Assembly: GCA_963931605.1 (NCBI GenBank)
Contig: OZ007031.1
Location: 2,232,001 to 2,296,000 of the forward strand
Reading direction: 5' to 3'
DNA: 64,000 nt
Source: CALUOB01 sp944322305
GTDB taxonomy: Bacteria; Actinomycetota; Coriobacteriia; Coriobacteriales; Coriobacteriaceae
Below are positions 1 to 9,674 of this stretch, in pieces. Under the pieces are notes generated by a model that was not told the origin of the DNA, made no database searches, and saw only the letters and a list, made by a program, of their open reading frames with translations. Numbering within the stretch: the first letter of the stretch is position 1; each line of letters begins with the position of its first letter. The translations under genes and the position numbers were made by a program.

Positions 1-2
1 AG

Positions 3-2420
3 ATTTTCAAGGACAAAGAGGACTTTATCGAGCAGTACCGCACGATGGTCCGCGCCAACACCGGCAAGGAGTTCGAGCAGTGCGGCTCTCACGACCGCTT
101 CTACTCGCTGGCCGAGCTCATCGCCGTCCGCGCCCGCCGCATCGCGAGCGAGAACGAGGTTGAGATCGAGAAGACGGGCAAGAAGCGCGTGTACTACTTC
201 TCGCTCGAGTTCCTCATTGGCCGCCTGCTCGACAACTACCTGCTGAACTTCGGCATCCGCGACATGGTTGCCGAGGCGCTCGAGGACATGGGCACCACGC
301 TCGAGGCGCTCGAGGAGCGCGAGCCAGACGCCGCGCTCGGCAACGGTGGCCTGGGTCGCCTGGCTGCGTGCTTTTTGGCTTCGGCTGCGCACGAGGGCAT
401 CGCCTTCTACGGCAACGGCATGCGCTACCAGTACGGCCTGTTCAAGCAGGAGATCCAGGACGGCCGCCAGGTCGAGAAGGCCGACAACTGGCTCAAGCAC
501 GACTACCCCTGGGAGGCCCGCCGTCCCGAGAGCTCGGTGGAGGTCGTCTTCGGCGGCAAGTCCGTCTCTTACGAGAAGGACGGCCGCACCATGTACCGCA
601 CCGAGGGCGGCCAGAAGATCATGGCCGTCCCCTATGACATCCCCGTGGTGGCCTACGGCGGCGCGCTGGTGAACAAACTGCGCGTGTGGAAGGCCGAGCC
701 CGCCGAGGACCTGTTCGACCTGGACGCCTTCAACCGCGGCGACTACGCCGAGGCCAACGCCGGCCGCGCCGAGGCCGAGGCCATCTCCACCATCCTGTAC
801 CCGGCTGACGCCGGCGAGCACGGCAAGATCCTGCGCCTGAAGCAGGAGTACCTGTTCGTGGCCGCGGGCATCAACTCCATCCTGCGCACTTTCCGCCAGG
901 AGCACGGCGACGACTGGAAGAGCCTGCCCGAGTACGTGGCCATCCACACCAACGACACCCACCCGGCCATGTGCGGCCCCGAGCTCATGCGCGTCCTCAT
1001 GGACGAGGAGGGCCTGGAGTGGGACGAGGCTTGGGACATCGTCACCAAGACCGTCTCCTTCACCAACCACACCGTGCTGCCCGAGGCGCTCGAGAAGTGG
1101 CCCATCACCACGTTCAAGCCGCTGCTGCCGCGCCTGTACGAGATCGTCGACGAGATCGCCCGCCGCTACCGCGAGAGCTTCCCGACCGACAACCCCAACT
1201 GGCGCGAGATGTTCCAGAAGACCGCGATCCTGTGGGACGGCGAGGTGCGCATGGCGAACCTCTCCATCATCTGCAGCCACTCGGTCAACGGCGTGGCCGA
1301 GCTCCACACCCAGATCCTCGAGCACGACGTGTTCAAGGAGTTCTACGAGCTCACGCCCGAGAAGTTCAACAACAAGACCAACGGCGTGACCCACCGCCGC
1401 TTCCTGGCCGAGGCCAACCCCTCCTACGCCAAGCTCATCACGAGCCGCATCGGCACCGGCTGGCTCGACGACGCCTTCGAGCTCAAGAAGCTCGAGCAGT
1501 TCGCCGACGACGAGGAGTTCCTCACCGCCATGGCCGCGTCCAAGCGCAAGAACAAGGAGCGCCTGGCCGCCTACATCAAGAAGACCACCGGCGTCGAGGT
1601 TGACCCGAGCTCGGTGTTCGACGTGCAGGTGAAGCGCTTCCACGCCTACAAGCGCCAGCTGCTCAACATCTTCAAGGTGATGGACGTCTACAACCGCCTC
1701 ATCTCCGACCCGAGCTTCACCGTCCGCCCGACCACCTTCATCTTCTCGGGCAAGGCGGCTCAGAGCTACTACTTCGCCAAGGAGGTCATCCGCCTCATCA
1801 ACTCGGTGGCCGACGTGGTGAACAACGACGAGCGCGTGAACAAGGTCATCAAGGTCGCGTTCGTTCCCAACTTCGCGGTCTCCAACGCCCAGCTCATCTA
1901 CTCCGCCGCCGAGATCTCCGAGCAGATCTCCACGGCCGGCCAGGAGGCTTCGGGCACCTCGAACATGAAGCTCATGATGAACGGCGCCATCACGCTGGGC
2001 ACCCTCGACGGCGCCAACATCGAGATCGCCGACCTCGCGGGCCGCGAGAACGTCAAGATCTTCGGCCTCACCGAGCCTGAGGTCGTGGCGCTGCAGAAGG
2101 GCGGCCAGTACTTCTCGTGGGACGAGTACAACGCCGACCGCGACCGTCTGGGCCGCTGCGTCGACGAGCTGACCGACAGCACCTTCTCGCGCCTGTCGGG
2201 CACCTTCGACTCCATCCGCCGCGAGCTCATGGACAACAACGACCACGACCTCGTGCTCAAGGACTTCCGCTCGTACGTGACCGCGTGGGAGGAGCTCCTC
2301 GACGCTTACGGCGATCCCATCAAGTGGAACCGCATGGCGCTGATGAACACCGCCAACTCCGGGCACTTCTCGAGCGACCGCACCATTCGGGAGTATGCAC
2401 ATGACATCTGGCATGTGTAA
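3..2420 (+). CDS. glgP: Glycogen/alpha-glucan phosphorylase, 5' end outside window
   Basis: Phosphorolysis of alpha-1,4-glucan to glucose-1-phosphate in the cytoplasm. The reading frame is open from base 3, ahead of the first ATG at 45 (IFKDKEDFIEQYRT precedes it), so the true start lies upstream and only a few residues are missing. About 805 residues are visible, the usual size for GT35 phosphorylases. The pyridoxal-phosphate motif EASGTSNMKLMMNGA is present (Lys codon 1968-1970), as are VYYFSLEFLIGR and the substrate loop HTNDTHPAM. It heads a + strand glycogen cluster: glgC begins 39 bp downstream. The gene supplies the breakdown arm beside the synthesis genes, so the locus handles both directions of glycogen turnover. 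Confidence 0.95.
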   Translation: MFKDKEDFIEQYRTMVRANTGKEFEQCGSHDRFYSLAELIAVRARRIASENEVEIEKTGKKRVYYFSLEFLIGRLLDNYLLNFGIRDMVAEALEDMGTTLEALEEREPDAALGNGGLGRLAACFLASAAHEGIAFYGNGMRYQYGLFKQEIQDGRQVEKADNWLKHDYPWEARRPESSVEVVFGGKSVSYEKDGRTMYRTEGGQKIMAVPYDIPVVAYGGALVNKLRVWKAEPAEDLFDLDAFNRGDYAEANAGRAEAEAISTILYPADAGEHGKILRLKQEYLFVAAGINSILRTFRQEHGDDWKSLPEYVAIHTNDTHPAMCGPELMRVLMDEEGLEWDEAWDIVTKTVSFTNHTVLPEALEKWPITTFKPLLPRLYEIVDEIARRYRESFPTDNPNWREMFQKTAILWDGEVRMANLSIICSHSVNGVAELHTQILEHDVFKEFYELTPEKFNNKTNGVTHRRFLAEANPSYAKLITSRIGTGWLDDAFELKKLEQFADDEEFLTAMAASKRKNKERLAAYIKKTTGVEVDPSSVFDVQVKRFHAYKRQLLNIFKVMDVYNRLISDPSFTVRPTTFIFSGKAAQSYYFAKEVIRLINSVADVVNNDERVNKVIKVAFVPNFAVSNAQLIYSAAEISEQISTAGQEASGTSNMKLMMNGAITLGTLDGANIEIADLAGRENVKIFGLTEPEVVALQKGGQYFSWDEYNADRDRLGRCVDELTDSTFSRLSGTFDSIRRELMDNNDHDLVLKDFRSYVTAWEELLDAYGDPIKWNRMALMNTANSGHFSSDRTIREYAHDIWHV

Positions 2421-2459
2421 CGCCATACATCTGTAGGAAAGGCTTTTAAGGAGAGCAGG

Positions 2460-3605
2460 ATGAGCAAAAAGGAATGCATCGCCATGCTTCTCGCCGGCGG
2501 GCAAGGAAGCAGACTGAGGGAGTTGACGAAGAAGAACGCCAAACCAGCCGTCTCCTTCGGCGGCAAGTTCCGCATCATCGACTTCCCGCTGTCGAACTGC
2601 GCCAACTCCGGCATCGATACGGTGGGCGTGCTCACGCAGTACCGTCCGTATCTGCTGCACGCCTACATCGGCAACGGCGCGGCGTGGGACTTGGACGAGC
2701 CGGGCTCGGGCGTCACCACGCTGAGCCCGTACGCCACGCAGGAGGGCATGCGCGAGTTCGCTGGCACCGCCGACGCCATCTACCAGAACCTCGACTTCAT
2801 CAAGATGCATGATCCGGAAACCGTGCTCATCCTGTCCGGCGACCAGCTGTACCGTATGGACTACGGCAAGATGCTCGCCGCCCACAAGGCGCACAACGCC
2901 GGCCTCACCATCGCGGTCATGCCCGTGCCGTGGGAGGACGCCTCCCGCTTCGGCATCCTTCTGAAGGACGACGACGACCGCGTGGTCCGCTTCGACGAGA
3001 AGCCCGAGAAGCCCGAGAGCAACCTCGCCTCCATGGGCATCTACATCTTCGACGCCAAGCTGCTCGTCGACGAGCTCGAGGCTGACGCGATCGACCCGCA
3101 CTCCAGCCACGACTTCGGCGGCGACATCATCCCGAAGCTCCTGGCCGAGGAGAAGCCGGTGTACGTCTACGAGTTCCAGGACTTCTGGCGCGACGTAGGC
3201 ACCGTGGCCTCGTACCATGAGACGAGCATGGACCTTCTGGGCGACGACCCGAAGTTCGATCTCTACTCCGACGAGTTCCCGATCATGAGCAACGTCTCCA
3301 CCCGCCCGCCGCACTACCTGGGTCCGGACGCCGTGGTGGACGACTGCCTCATCGACAACGGCGCCCGCATCTTCGGCACCGTGCGCCACTCGATCATCTC
3401 CACCGACTCCTACGTGGGCGAGCGCGCCATCGTCGAGGACTCCGTGTTGCTGCCGGGTGCCGTGGTGAAGGACGGCGCCCATGTGGCGCGCGCCATTCTG
3501 GGCGAGCGCGCCGTGGTTGAGGAGAACGTCAAGTTCGGCAGCGTCGATACGACCAAGGACACCGCTCTTGCAGGTGACGACGTTGTCATCGGAAGGGGAG
3601 AGTGA
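2460..3605 (+). CDS. glgC: Glucose-1-phosphate adenylyltransferase, catalytic subunit
   Basis: Makes ADP-glucose from ATP and glucose-1-phosphate, the committed step of bacterial glycogen synthesis. The 381-residue product has the nucleotide-binding loop MLLAGGQGSRLRELT at residues 9-23, the catalytic LSGDQLYRMDY, the sugar-phosphate segment DFWRDVGTVASYHE and a C-terminal left-handed beta-helix of hexapeptide-like repeats. Length matches Gram-positive GlgC. The ATG at 2460 follows aaggagagcagg. Its stop overlaps the start region of glgD, so translation is probably coupled. In Bacilli GlgC works with GlgD as a hetero-oligomer, and the same is likely here. Confidence 0.95.
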   Translation: MSKKECIAMLLAGGQGSRLRELTKKNAKPAVSFGGKFRIIDFPLSNCANSGIDTVGVLTQYRPYLLHAYIGNGAAWDLDEPGSGVTTLSPYATQEGMREFAGTADAIYQNLDFIKMHDPETVLILSGDQLYRMDYGKMLAAHKAHNAGLTIAVMPVPWEDASRFGILLKDDDDRVVRFDEKPEKPESNLASMGIYIFDAKLLVDELEADAIDPHSSHDFGGDIIPKLLAEEKPVYVYEFQDFWRDVGTVASYHETSMDLLGDDPKFDLYSDEFPIMSNVSTRPPHYLGPDAVVDDCLIDNGARIFGTVRHSIISTDSYVGERAIVEDSVLLPGAVVKDGAHVARAILGERAVVEENVKFGSVDTTKDTALAGDDVVIGRGE

Positions 3606-3607
3606 CC

Positions 3608-4708
3608 GTGAAAAACAAGGCGATCGGACTTATCACCGCGAACTACAAGACCAGCGTGCCGTGCGCCCTCTCTAAGCGCCGCCCGATGGCGGGTCTGCCG
3701 TTCGCCGGCCGCTACCGTCTCATCGACTTCCCGCTGTCCAACATGGTGAACGCCGGCATCCGCACCGTCGGCCTCATCGTCCCGCAGAACTACCGCAGCC
3801 TGCTCGACCACGTGGGCACCGGCCGCGACTGGATGCTCGACCGCAAGAACGGCGGCCTGTTCATCCTGCCCGGCACCGTGTACGGCGGCGCCCACGAGGG
3901 CTTCCGCTTCCTTCTGCGCGACATCATCGACAACAAGGCGCTGCTCATCCGCGACAGCGCTGACTACGTGGTGCTCTCCGGCTCCAACGTGATCGTGAAC
4001 CTTGACCTCGCGGCTGCCATCGAGGCGCACGAGGCCTCCGGCAACTCCGCCACGATCATCTGCCACCGCGCCACCGCCATCAACGACGACGTGTACGGCC
4101 TGAAGGTTGAGGGCGACCGCGTCGTGAGCCTCACCCGGGGCGTCAAGTACGGCGACCTGGAGTCCATCGACTACTGCATCTTCAACCGCGACGATCTGAT
4201 CGACGTCATCGAGAACTTCGCGCAGGCTGACTACATGGCGCTCGAGGAGGCCATGTTCAAGGCCGAGCAGGCCTATCAGATCGGCTACTACGAGTTCGAG
4301 GGCTACGCAGCGGGCATCTACGACGCCAAGAGCTACTACGACCGCACGATGGACATTCGTCGTCCCGAGGTGTACACGGCGCTGTTCAACCCCGACCGCA
4401 CCATCTTCACCAAGGCTCACGACGCGCCGCCCGCGAAGTACTTCAAGGGCTCCGTGGTGCGCGACTCGCTCGTGTCCGCCGGCTGCCGCATCTCCGGCAC
4501 CGTGCGCGGCTCGGCGCTCGGTCGCGGCGTTGTGGTCGAGCCCGGTGCGGTGGTGACCAACTCCATCGTCATGCAATCCTGTGTCATCGAGAGCGGCGCG
4601 CGCATCGAGAACGCGATCATCGACCGCTACAACCTCGTTCCCTCCGGTACGGAGCTGCGCGGCACCCCCGACGACATCCTCATCAAGGAGAAGGCAGAGT
4701 ATGTCTAA
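3608..4708 (+). CDS. glgD: GlgD regulatory subunit of glucose-1-phosphate adenylyltransferase
   Basis: GlgC paralogue (366 residues from the GTG at 3608). The N-terminal loop has lost the GGxGxRL nucleotide-binding signature (it reads LITANYKTSVPCALSKRR), while the following PFAGRYRLIDFPLSNMVNAG block and the C-terminal beta-helix remain. This is typical of GlgD subunits, which stimulate GlgC rather than catalyse. A second in-frame GTG lies at 3602 inside the glgC stop region; 3608 sits better behind ggaaggggag. The 3' end overlaps the glgA start by 8 bp (ATG at 4701, TAA at 4706-4708), indicating a tightly coupled glgCDA operon. Confidence 0.92.
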   Translation: MKNKAIGLITANYKTSVPCALSKRRPMAGLPFAGRYRLIDFPLSNMVNAGIRTVGLIVPQNYRSLLDHVGTGRDWMLDRKNGGLFILPGTVYGGAHEGFRFLLRDIIDNKALLIRDSADYVVLSGSNVIVNLDLAAAIEAHEASGNSATIICHRATAINDDVYGLKVEGDRVVSLTRGVKYGDLESIDYCIFNRDDLIDVIENFAQADYMALEEAMFKAEQAYQIGYYEFEGYAAGIYDAKSYYDRTMDIRRPEVYTALFNPDRTIFTKAHDAPPAKYFKGSVVRDSLVSAGCRISGTVRGSALGRGVVVEPGAVVTNSIVMQSCVIESGARIENAIIDRYNLVPSGTELRGTPDDILIKEKAEYV

Positions 4709-6155
4709 TCGCAACCTGGGAGTAGTATTCGCCTCGTCCGAGGCCGCCCCGTTCGCCAAGACGGGCGGCCTGGGCGACGTTGCCGGCTCGCTGCCGGCGG
4801 CGCTCAAGGACGCGGGCTGCAACGTGGTGGTGATGCTGCCGAAGTACGGCAGCATCCCGCAGCGCTACGTTGACCGCATGGAGCACATCGCAGACTTCTA
4901 CGTGCCGCTTGGCTGGCGCCAGGAGTACTGCGGCCTTGAGAAGCTCACCGAGCGGGGCGTCGACTACATCTTCATCGACAACGAGCGCTACTTCAAGCGC
5001 GACCAGCTCTACAGCTACTTTGACGACGGCGAGCGCTTCGCGTTCTTCTCGAAGGCCGTGGTCGAGAGCCTGCAGCACCTGGACTTCCAGTGCGACATCC
5101 TGCACTGCAACGACTGGCAGACCGCGCTGGCACCGGTGTTTCTGCGCGAGTTCTACATGGACATGCCGCTGTACCAGAACGTGAAGACCGTCTTCACGAT
5201 TCACAACATCCTGTTCCAGGGCCAGTACGGCGACAAGCTGCTCTCCGACGTGTGCGGCCTGGCGCATATCCCCAACGCGGCGCGTCAGCTGTACTGCGGC
5301 CCGCAGACGGTGAACTTCATGAAGGGCGCCCTGTGCTACTCGGACCGCATCACCACAGTGAGCCCCACCTACGCCCGCGAGATCCAGATGCCGTTCTACG
5401 GCGAGCACATGGACGGCATCCTGCGCGAGCGCTCGAGCGTGCTGTCGGGCATCCTGAACGGCATCGACACCGTCACCTGGGACCCGCGCACCGACCAGTC
5501 CATCGCCGAGGACTACACCGCCGCCGACCTCTCCGGCAAGGCCGCCTGCAAGCGCGCCCTGCAGCAGGAGATGGGCTTCGAGGTCCGCGACGACGTGCCG
5601 CTCATCGGCATGGTCACGCGCCTGACCAAGCAGAAGGGCATGGACCTGGTGCAGTACGCGCTGGACGCCGTGCTCTCCCGCGGCATCCAGGTGGTGCTGC
5701 TCGGCACGGGCGACACCTGCTACGAGGACTCCATGCGCTACTTCGACTGGAAGTACCCCAACATGGCGGCCCGCATCACCTTCGACTCCGACCTCTCGCG
5801 GCGCATCTACGCCGGCTGCGACATGTTCCTCATGCCGTCGCTGTTCGAGCCGTGCGGCTTGAGCCAGATGATCGCCATGCGCTACGGCACCCTGCCGATC
5901 GTGCGCGAGACCGGTGGTCTGAAGGACTCCGTCCAGCCCTACAACCGCTTCACCGGCGAGGGCACCGGCTTTAGCTTCGCCAACTTCAACGGTGACGAAA
6001 TGACTGGCGTTATCCTTGCGGCGGCGGACGTTTTCTGGAACAATGCAGAGGCATGGAAGAAGCTGCAGATCCACGCCATGACACGCGACTTCAGCTGGAG
6101 GCGCTCTGCAGAGGAGTACTGCGGGCTGTACCACGGTCTGCATCCCGAGGTGTAG
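4701..6155 (+). CDS. glgA: Glycogen synthase (ADP-glucose type, GT5)
   Basis: Transfers glucose from ADP-glucose to the non-reducing end of alpha-1,4-glucan. The ATG at 4701 follows aaggagaaggcagagt and gives 484 residues, normal for bacterial GlgA; the frame is open further upstream but that part overlaps glgD in another frame and is not conserved. The ADP-glucose loop KTGGLGDV begins at Lys20. The C-terminal Rossmann fold has ILNGIDTVTWDP, MVTRLTKQKG and the GT-B signature FEPCGLSQMIAMRYGTLP. No branching enzyme gene is visible in the window; it may lie upstream of glgP. Confidence 0.95.
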   Translation: MSNRNLGVVFASSEAAPFAKTGGLGDVAGSLPAALKDAGCNVVVMLPKYGSIPQRYVDRMEHIADFYVPLGWRQEYCGLEKLTERGVDYIFIDNERYFKRDQLYSYFDDGERFAFFSKAVVESLQHLDFQCDILHCNDWQTALAPVFLREFYMDMPLYQNVKTVFTIHNILFQGQYGDKLLSDVCGLAHIPNAARQLYCGPQTVNFMKGALCYSDRITTVSPTYAREIQMPFYGEHMDGILRERSSVLSGILNGIDTVTWDPRTDQSIAEDYTAADLSGKAACKRALQQEMGFEVRDDVPLIGMVTRLTKQKGMDLVQYALDAVLSRGIQVVLLGTGDTCYEDSMRYFDWKYPNMAARITFDSDLSRRIYAGCDMFLMPSLFEPCGLSQMIAMRYGTLPIVRETGGLKDSVQPYNRFTGEGTGFSFANFNGDEMTGVILAAADVFWNNAEAWKKLQIHAMTRDFSWRRSAEEYCGLYHGLHPEV

Positions 6156-6205
6156 CTGCGCGCGTCTAGTTCCTCGGGCTGACGAGGTTCGAGGGCTAGA
6201 TATAT

Positions 6206-9200
6206 ATGGATGCACGTCACAACAGTCGAGACGCATCGTTCCGATCTCCGTTCGGGGCGGTGCGTCTCGGCACAACGGTAGACCTCGCCGTGGAGGTGTG
6301 GGACCGGCCGCGCGCCACCTGTACCTGCCGCGTGTGGGTTGACGGCGAGGGTGAGCACCTCTATCCCATGCAGGCTCAGCCCTGCGGAGACCACCTGCGC
6401 TTCACCTGCTCCGTCACTTGCGACGAGCAGGTTGTTTTTTGGTACAGCTTCATCATAGAGGAGCCCCACGCCCAGACCGTGTACCTGGGCGCGCAGCCCG
6501 GCACCGTGGGCGGCGAGGGCGTGCTGTGCGACCACATGCCGCCGTCCTTCCAGATCACCTGCTACAAGCCGCGCCCGGTTCAGCCCGAGTGGTACAACCG
6601 CGGCATCGTGTACCAGATCTTCCCCGACCGCTACCGTCGCGGAGCGGGCTGGGAAAAGCAGGTTGCCGCCGCCATGGAGCTGCACAAGAACGGCCCGCGC
6701 CGCCGCTTCATCGAGGACTGGTACAAGCCGGCCTACTACGAGCGCGGCGACGACGGCAGCGTGCTTACCTGGGATTTTTACGGCGGCACCCTCTCGGGCA
6801 TCAAAGAGGACCTGCCGCGCCTGGCCGAGATGGGCGTCACCTCCCTTTACCTGAACCCCATCTTCGAGGCCGAGAGCAACCACCGCTACGACACGGGCGA
6901 CTATCTCGAGATCGACCCGATGCTCGGCGACGAGGAGTCGTTTCGCGAGCTGTGCGGCGAGGCGGCCACCTGGGGCATCTCCGTCATCTTGGACGGCGTG
7001 TTCAACCACACCGGCTCGGACTCGCGCTACTTCAACCAGCTGGGCAACTACGACAGCGTGGGCGCGTGGCAAAGCGAGGACAGCCCATACCGCGACTGGT
7101 TCAGCTTCTCTGACGACGGCGCGCACTACGACAGCTGGTGGGGCGTGGCCGCGCTTCCCGCGGTGAACGAGAACAACCCCACCTTCCAGAAGTTCATCAC
7201 CGGCGAGGGCGGCGTGGTTGAGAAGTGGCTGCGCGCCGGCGCCCGCGGCTGGCGTCTCGACGTTGCCGACGAGCTCCCCGACGACTTCATCGAGAAGATC
7301 AAGGCCCGCGCCACGGGTGTGAAGGAAGACGCCCTGGTGCTCGGCGAGGTCTGGGAGGACGCCTCCAACAAGACCGCCTATGGCAAGCTGCGCCGCTACC
7401 TTTTGGGCGACGAGCTCGACGCCGCTATGAACTACCCGTTCCGCGACGCGGTTCTCGGCTTTCTGACGGGCGCCGTAACGGCCCAGGACGTTGAGGAGAG
7501 CATGGAGTCCCTGCGCGAGAACTACCCGCGCGAGGCCCTGTACAACTCGCTCAACCTCATCGGCAGCCACGACCGCCAGCGCATCCTCACCGTGCTGGGC
7601 GACGCCCCGGCCGAGAACAGCTTCTTCTCGGAGAAGGAGCGCGGCGAGTACCGCCTGCCCGGCGACAAGCTGCAGCTCGCCAAGAGCCGCTTCTGGCTGG
7701 CGGTGCTGCTCCAGATGACCATGGCGGGCGTGCCGTGCATCTACTACGGCGACGAGGCCGGCATGCAGGGCTTCTCCGACCCGTGCAACCGCGGGCCGTA
7801 TCCGTGGGGCCGCGAGGACCGCGACACCATGACCATGTACCGCAACGCCATCTCCGTCCGCCGCGAGCTGCCGTTCCTGGTTGACGGCGACATCCGGTTC
7901 TTCTCGCAGGGGCGCGACGTCTTCGGCTTCTGGCGCTTCGGCGACAACATGGGCGCCGAGCGCCTGGCCGTGTGCGTGAACCGCTCGACCACGCGCCCGC
8001 GCCGCGTGCAGCTGCCCATGCACGGCGCCATGGCGCAGGACCTGGTTTCGGGTGCGGAGCTTGCGCCGGACGAGGAGGGCAACGTTACCCTGACGCTGTG
8101 GCCGCTCGGCGCCGCGTTGGTGTACTTCCGCGAGGGCCAGCCCCGTTACGCGCGCCAGCTCGAGCGCGGCTCGGGCGTCGTGTGCCACATCACGTCGGTG
8201 CCCAACCACGGCAAGCCCGGCACGCTCGGCGCGCCGGCCCGGCGCTTCGTTGACTTTCTCGCCCCGGCGCACCAGCGCTACTGGCAGGTGCTCCCGGTGA
8301 ACCCGGTGGATGCCTACGGCAGCCCGTACGCGGGCGTGTCGGCCTTCGCCGGCAACGAGGCGCTGCTTGAGGAGGACGAGACGACCCTCCGCGCGAGCTT
8401 CAAGGCCTTCGCCCCTGACGCCGCCTACCACACCTTCGTGCTCAAGAACGCTGACTGGCTGCTGCCCTACGCCGCGTTCATGGCCATCCGCGATGCCCAG
8501 GGCGGCGCGGACTGGCACGAGTGGCCCGAGGAGTTCCAGCACTACGACCGCGACCTGCTGGAGGACCCGCGCTTCATCGAGGCGGCGCGTTTCCACATGT
8601 TCTGCCAGTTCCGTTTCGACGTCGAGTGGCGAGACCTGCGCTCTTACGCCCATGTGCGCGGCATCGAGATCATCGGCGACATGCCCATGTACGTCTCGGC
8701 TGACTCGGTCGACGTGTGGGCGCACCCGGAGCTCTTCAACGTGGACGAGACGGGCACGCCGGTGGAGGTTGCCGGCACGCCGCCGGACGCCTTTGCCGCG
8801 CAGGGCCAGGTGTGGGGCAACCCCACCTACCGCTGGGCCGAGCACAAGCGCACCGGGTACGCGTGGTGGACGGCGCGCCTGGCCCGCATGATGGAGCTGT
8901 ACGACTGGACGCGCTTCGACCACTTCCTGGGCTTGGAGAGCTACTACAGCATCCCGCTGGGCAAGCCCGCCTCCGAGGGGCGCTGGATCCCCGGTCCGGG
9001 GCTGGAGCTGTTCGAGCGCGCCCGCCGGCGCCTGGGGCCGCTGCCGCTCATCGCCGAGGACCTAGGCACCATCACGCCTGCGGTGCGCGCGCTGGTGGCG
9101 CGCACGGGCTTCGCCGGGATGGACGTGGCGCTGTTCGCCGACTACGACGTGCGCGAAGGCTACCGCGCGCACCCCGGCAAGATCGCCTACACCTCCACGC

Positions 9201-9553
9201 ACGACACGCAGACGCTCGTGGGTTGGTGCACCGGCTCGTTCGGCACCGGTGACGGCGCTGAGATCGCCGAGAAGATCAAGCGATCGGTCATCGCGAGCGA
9301 CGCGGTGGTGGCCATGATGCCGCTGCAGGACGTGCTGGGGCTTACGGACGACGCGCGCATGAACGTGCCGGGCGTGGCTGCGGGCAACTGGAGCTGGCAG
9401 GCCACCGAGGATCAGCTCGAGCCGCCGGAGGTGGCGCGCTCGCTGGCGTCGCTGACCGACCTCGCCGGCCGCACGGTGAAGCAGCCACCGCTGCTCTCGG
9501 CGCTCATCGAGCGCGCGCAAGGAGTGCCTGAGACGCGCCTGGCGCGCGTGTAA
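6206..9553 (+). CDS. GH13 alpha-amylase/glycosidase fused to GH77 4-alpha-glucanotransferase
   Basis: One 1115-residue reading frame carries two complete enzymes. Residues ~1-130 look like an N-terminal beta-sandwich. Residues ~130-640 are a GH13 barrel with GVFNHTGSDSRYF, the nucleophile in GWRLDVADEL (Asp352), the acid/base in LGEVWED (Glu381) and LIGSHDRQRI (Asp456). Residues ~645-1115 are a MalQ-type GH77 domain: RYWQVLPVNPVDAYGSPYAG, IGDMPMYVS, nucleophile in RFDHFLG (Asp905), acid/base in AEDLG (Glu951) and STHDTQT. All catalytic residues are present in both halves and no stop or frameshift separates them. The GH13 part resembles neopullulanase/cyclomaltodextrinase types. It probably hydrolyses short dextrins and disproportionates the maltooligosaccharides to feed GlgP. 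The start is behind a weak cgaggg site 50 bp after glgA. Confidence 0.92.
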   Translation: MDARHNSRDASFRSPFGAVRLGTTVDLAVEVWDRPRATCTCRVWVDGEGEHLYPMQAQPCGDHLRFTCSVTCDEQVVFWYSFIIEEPHAQTVYLGAQPGTVGGEGVLCDHMPPSFQITCYKPRPVQPEWYNRGIVYQIFPDRYRRGAGWEKQVAAAMELHKNGPRRRFIEDWYKPAYYERGDDGSVLTWDFYGGTLSGIKEDLPRLAEMGVTSLYLNPIFEAESNHRYDTGDYLEIDPMLGDEESFRELCGEAATWGISVILDGVFNHTGSDSRYFNQLGNYDSVGAWQSEDSPYRDWFSFSDDGAHYDSWWGVAALPAVNENNPTFQKFITGEGGVVEKWLRAGARGWRLDVADELPDDFIEKIKARATGVKEDALVLGEVWEDASNKTAYGKLRRYLLGDELDAAMNYPFRDAVLGFLTGAVTAQDVEESMESLRENYPREALYNSLNLIGSHDRQRILTVLGDAPAENSFFSEKERGEYRLPGDKLQLAKSRFWLAVLLQMTMAGVPCIYYGDEAGMQGFSDPCNRGPYPWGREDRDTMTMYRNAISVRRELPFLVDGDIRFFSQGRDVFGFWRFGDNMGAERLAVCVNRSTTRPRRVQLPMHGAMAQDLVSGAELAPDEEGNVTLTLWPLGAALVYFREGQPRYARQLERGSGVVCHITSVPNHGKPGTLGAPARRFVDFLAPAHQRYWQVLPVNPVDAYGSPYAGVSAFAGNEALLEEDETTLRASFKAFAPDAAYHTFVLKNADWLLPYAAFMAIRDAQGGADWHEWPEEFQHYDRDLLEDPRFIEAARFHMFCQFRFDVEWRDLRSYAHVRGIEIIGDMPMYVSADSVDVWAHPELFNVDETGTPVEVAGTPPDAFAAQGQVWGNPTYRWAEHKRTGYAWWTARLARMMELYDWTRFDHFLGLESYYSIPLGKPASEGRWIPGPGLELFERARRRLGPLPLIAEDLGTITPAVRALVARTGFAGMDVALFADYDVREGYRAHPGKIAYTSTHDTQTLVGWCTGSFGTGDGAEIAEKIKRSVIASDAVVAMMPLQDVLGLTDDARMNVPGVAAGNWSWQATEDQLEPPEVARSLASLTDLAGRTVKQPPLLSALIERAQGVPETRLARV

Positions 9554-9599
9554 GCGCTTCACGGACGGACAACAGCGCTCTTTGAGGCTTTGTTGCAGA

Positions 9600-9634
9600 A
9601 ACGCCGCAGGAACCGATCGGGTTCCTGCGGCGTT
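9600..9634. terminator. Hairpin terminator between convergent genes
   Basis: Perfect 15-bp inverted repeat AACGCCGCAGGAACC with a GATCG loop, between the amylase/MalQ fusion stop (9553) and the convergent M32 carboxypeptidase stop (9675). The tail on + is only TTT, so it may serve both strands imperfectly. Confidence 0.8.
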
Positions 9635-9674
9635 TGCCGTCTGCCGCAAAGCGGCGGCGCGGGGTGTGCACCCG

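Noticed and set aside
5939..8923. 994-codon minus-strand frame opposite glgA and the amylase fusion
   Set aside because: Product is Arg/Val/Ala/His-rich with no recognisable motif; it is the antisense of high-GC genes with GNC codon bias. The same applies to long minus frames at 30525-33206, 33216-35135 and 13051-15381.
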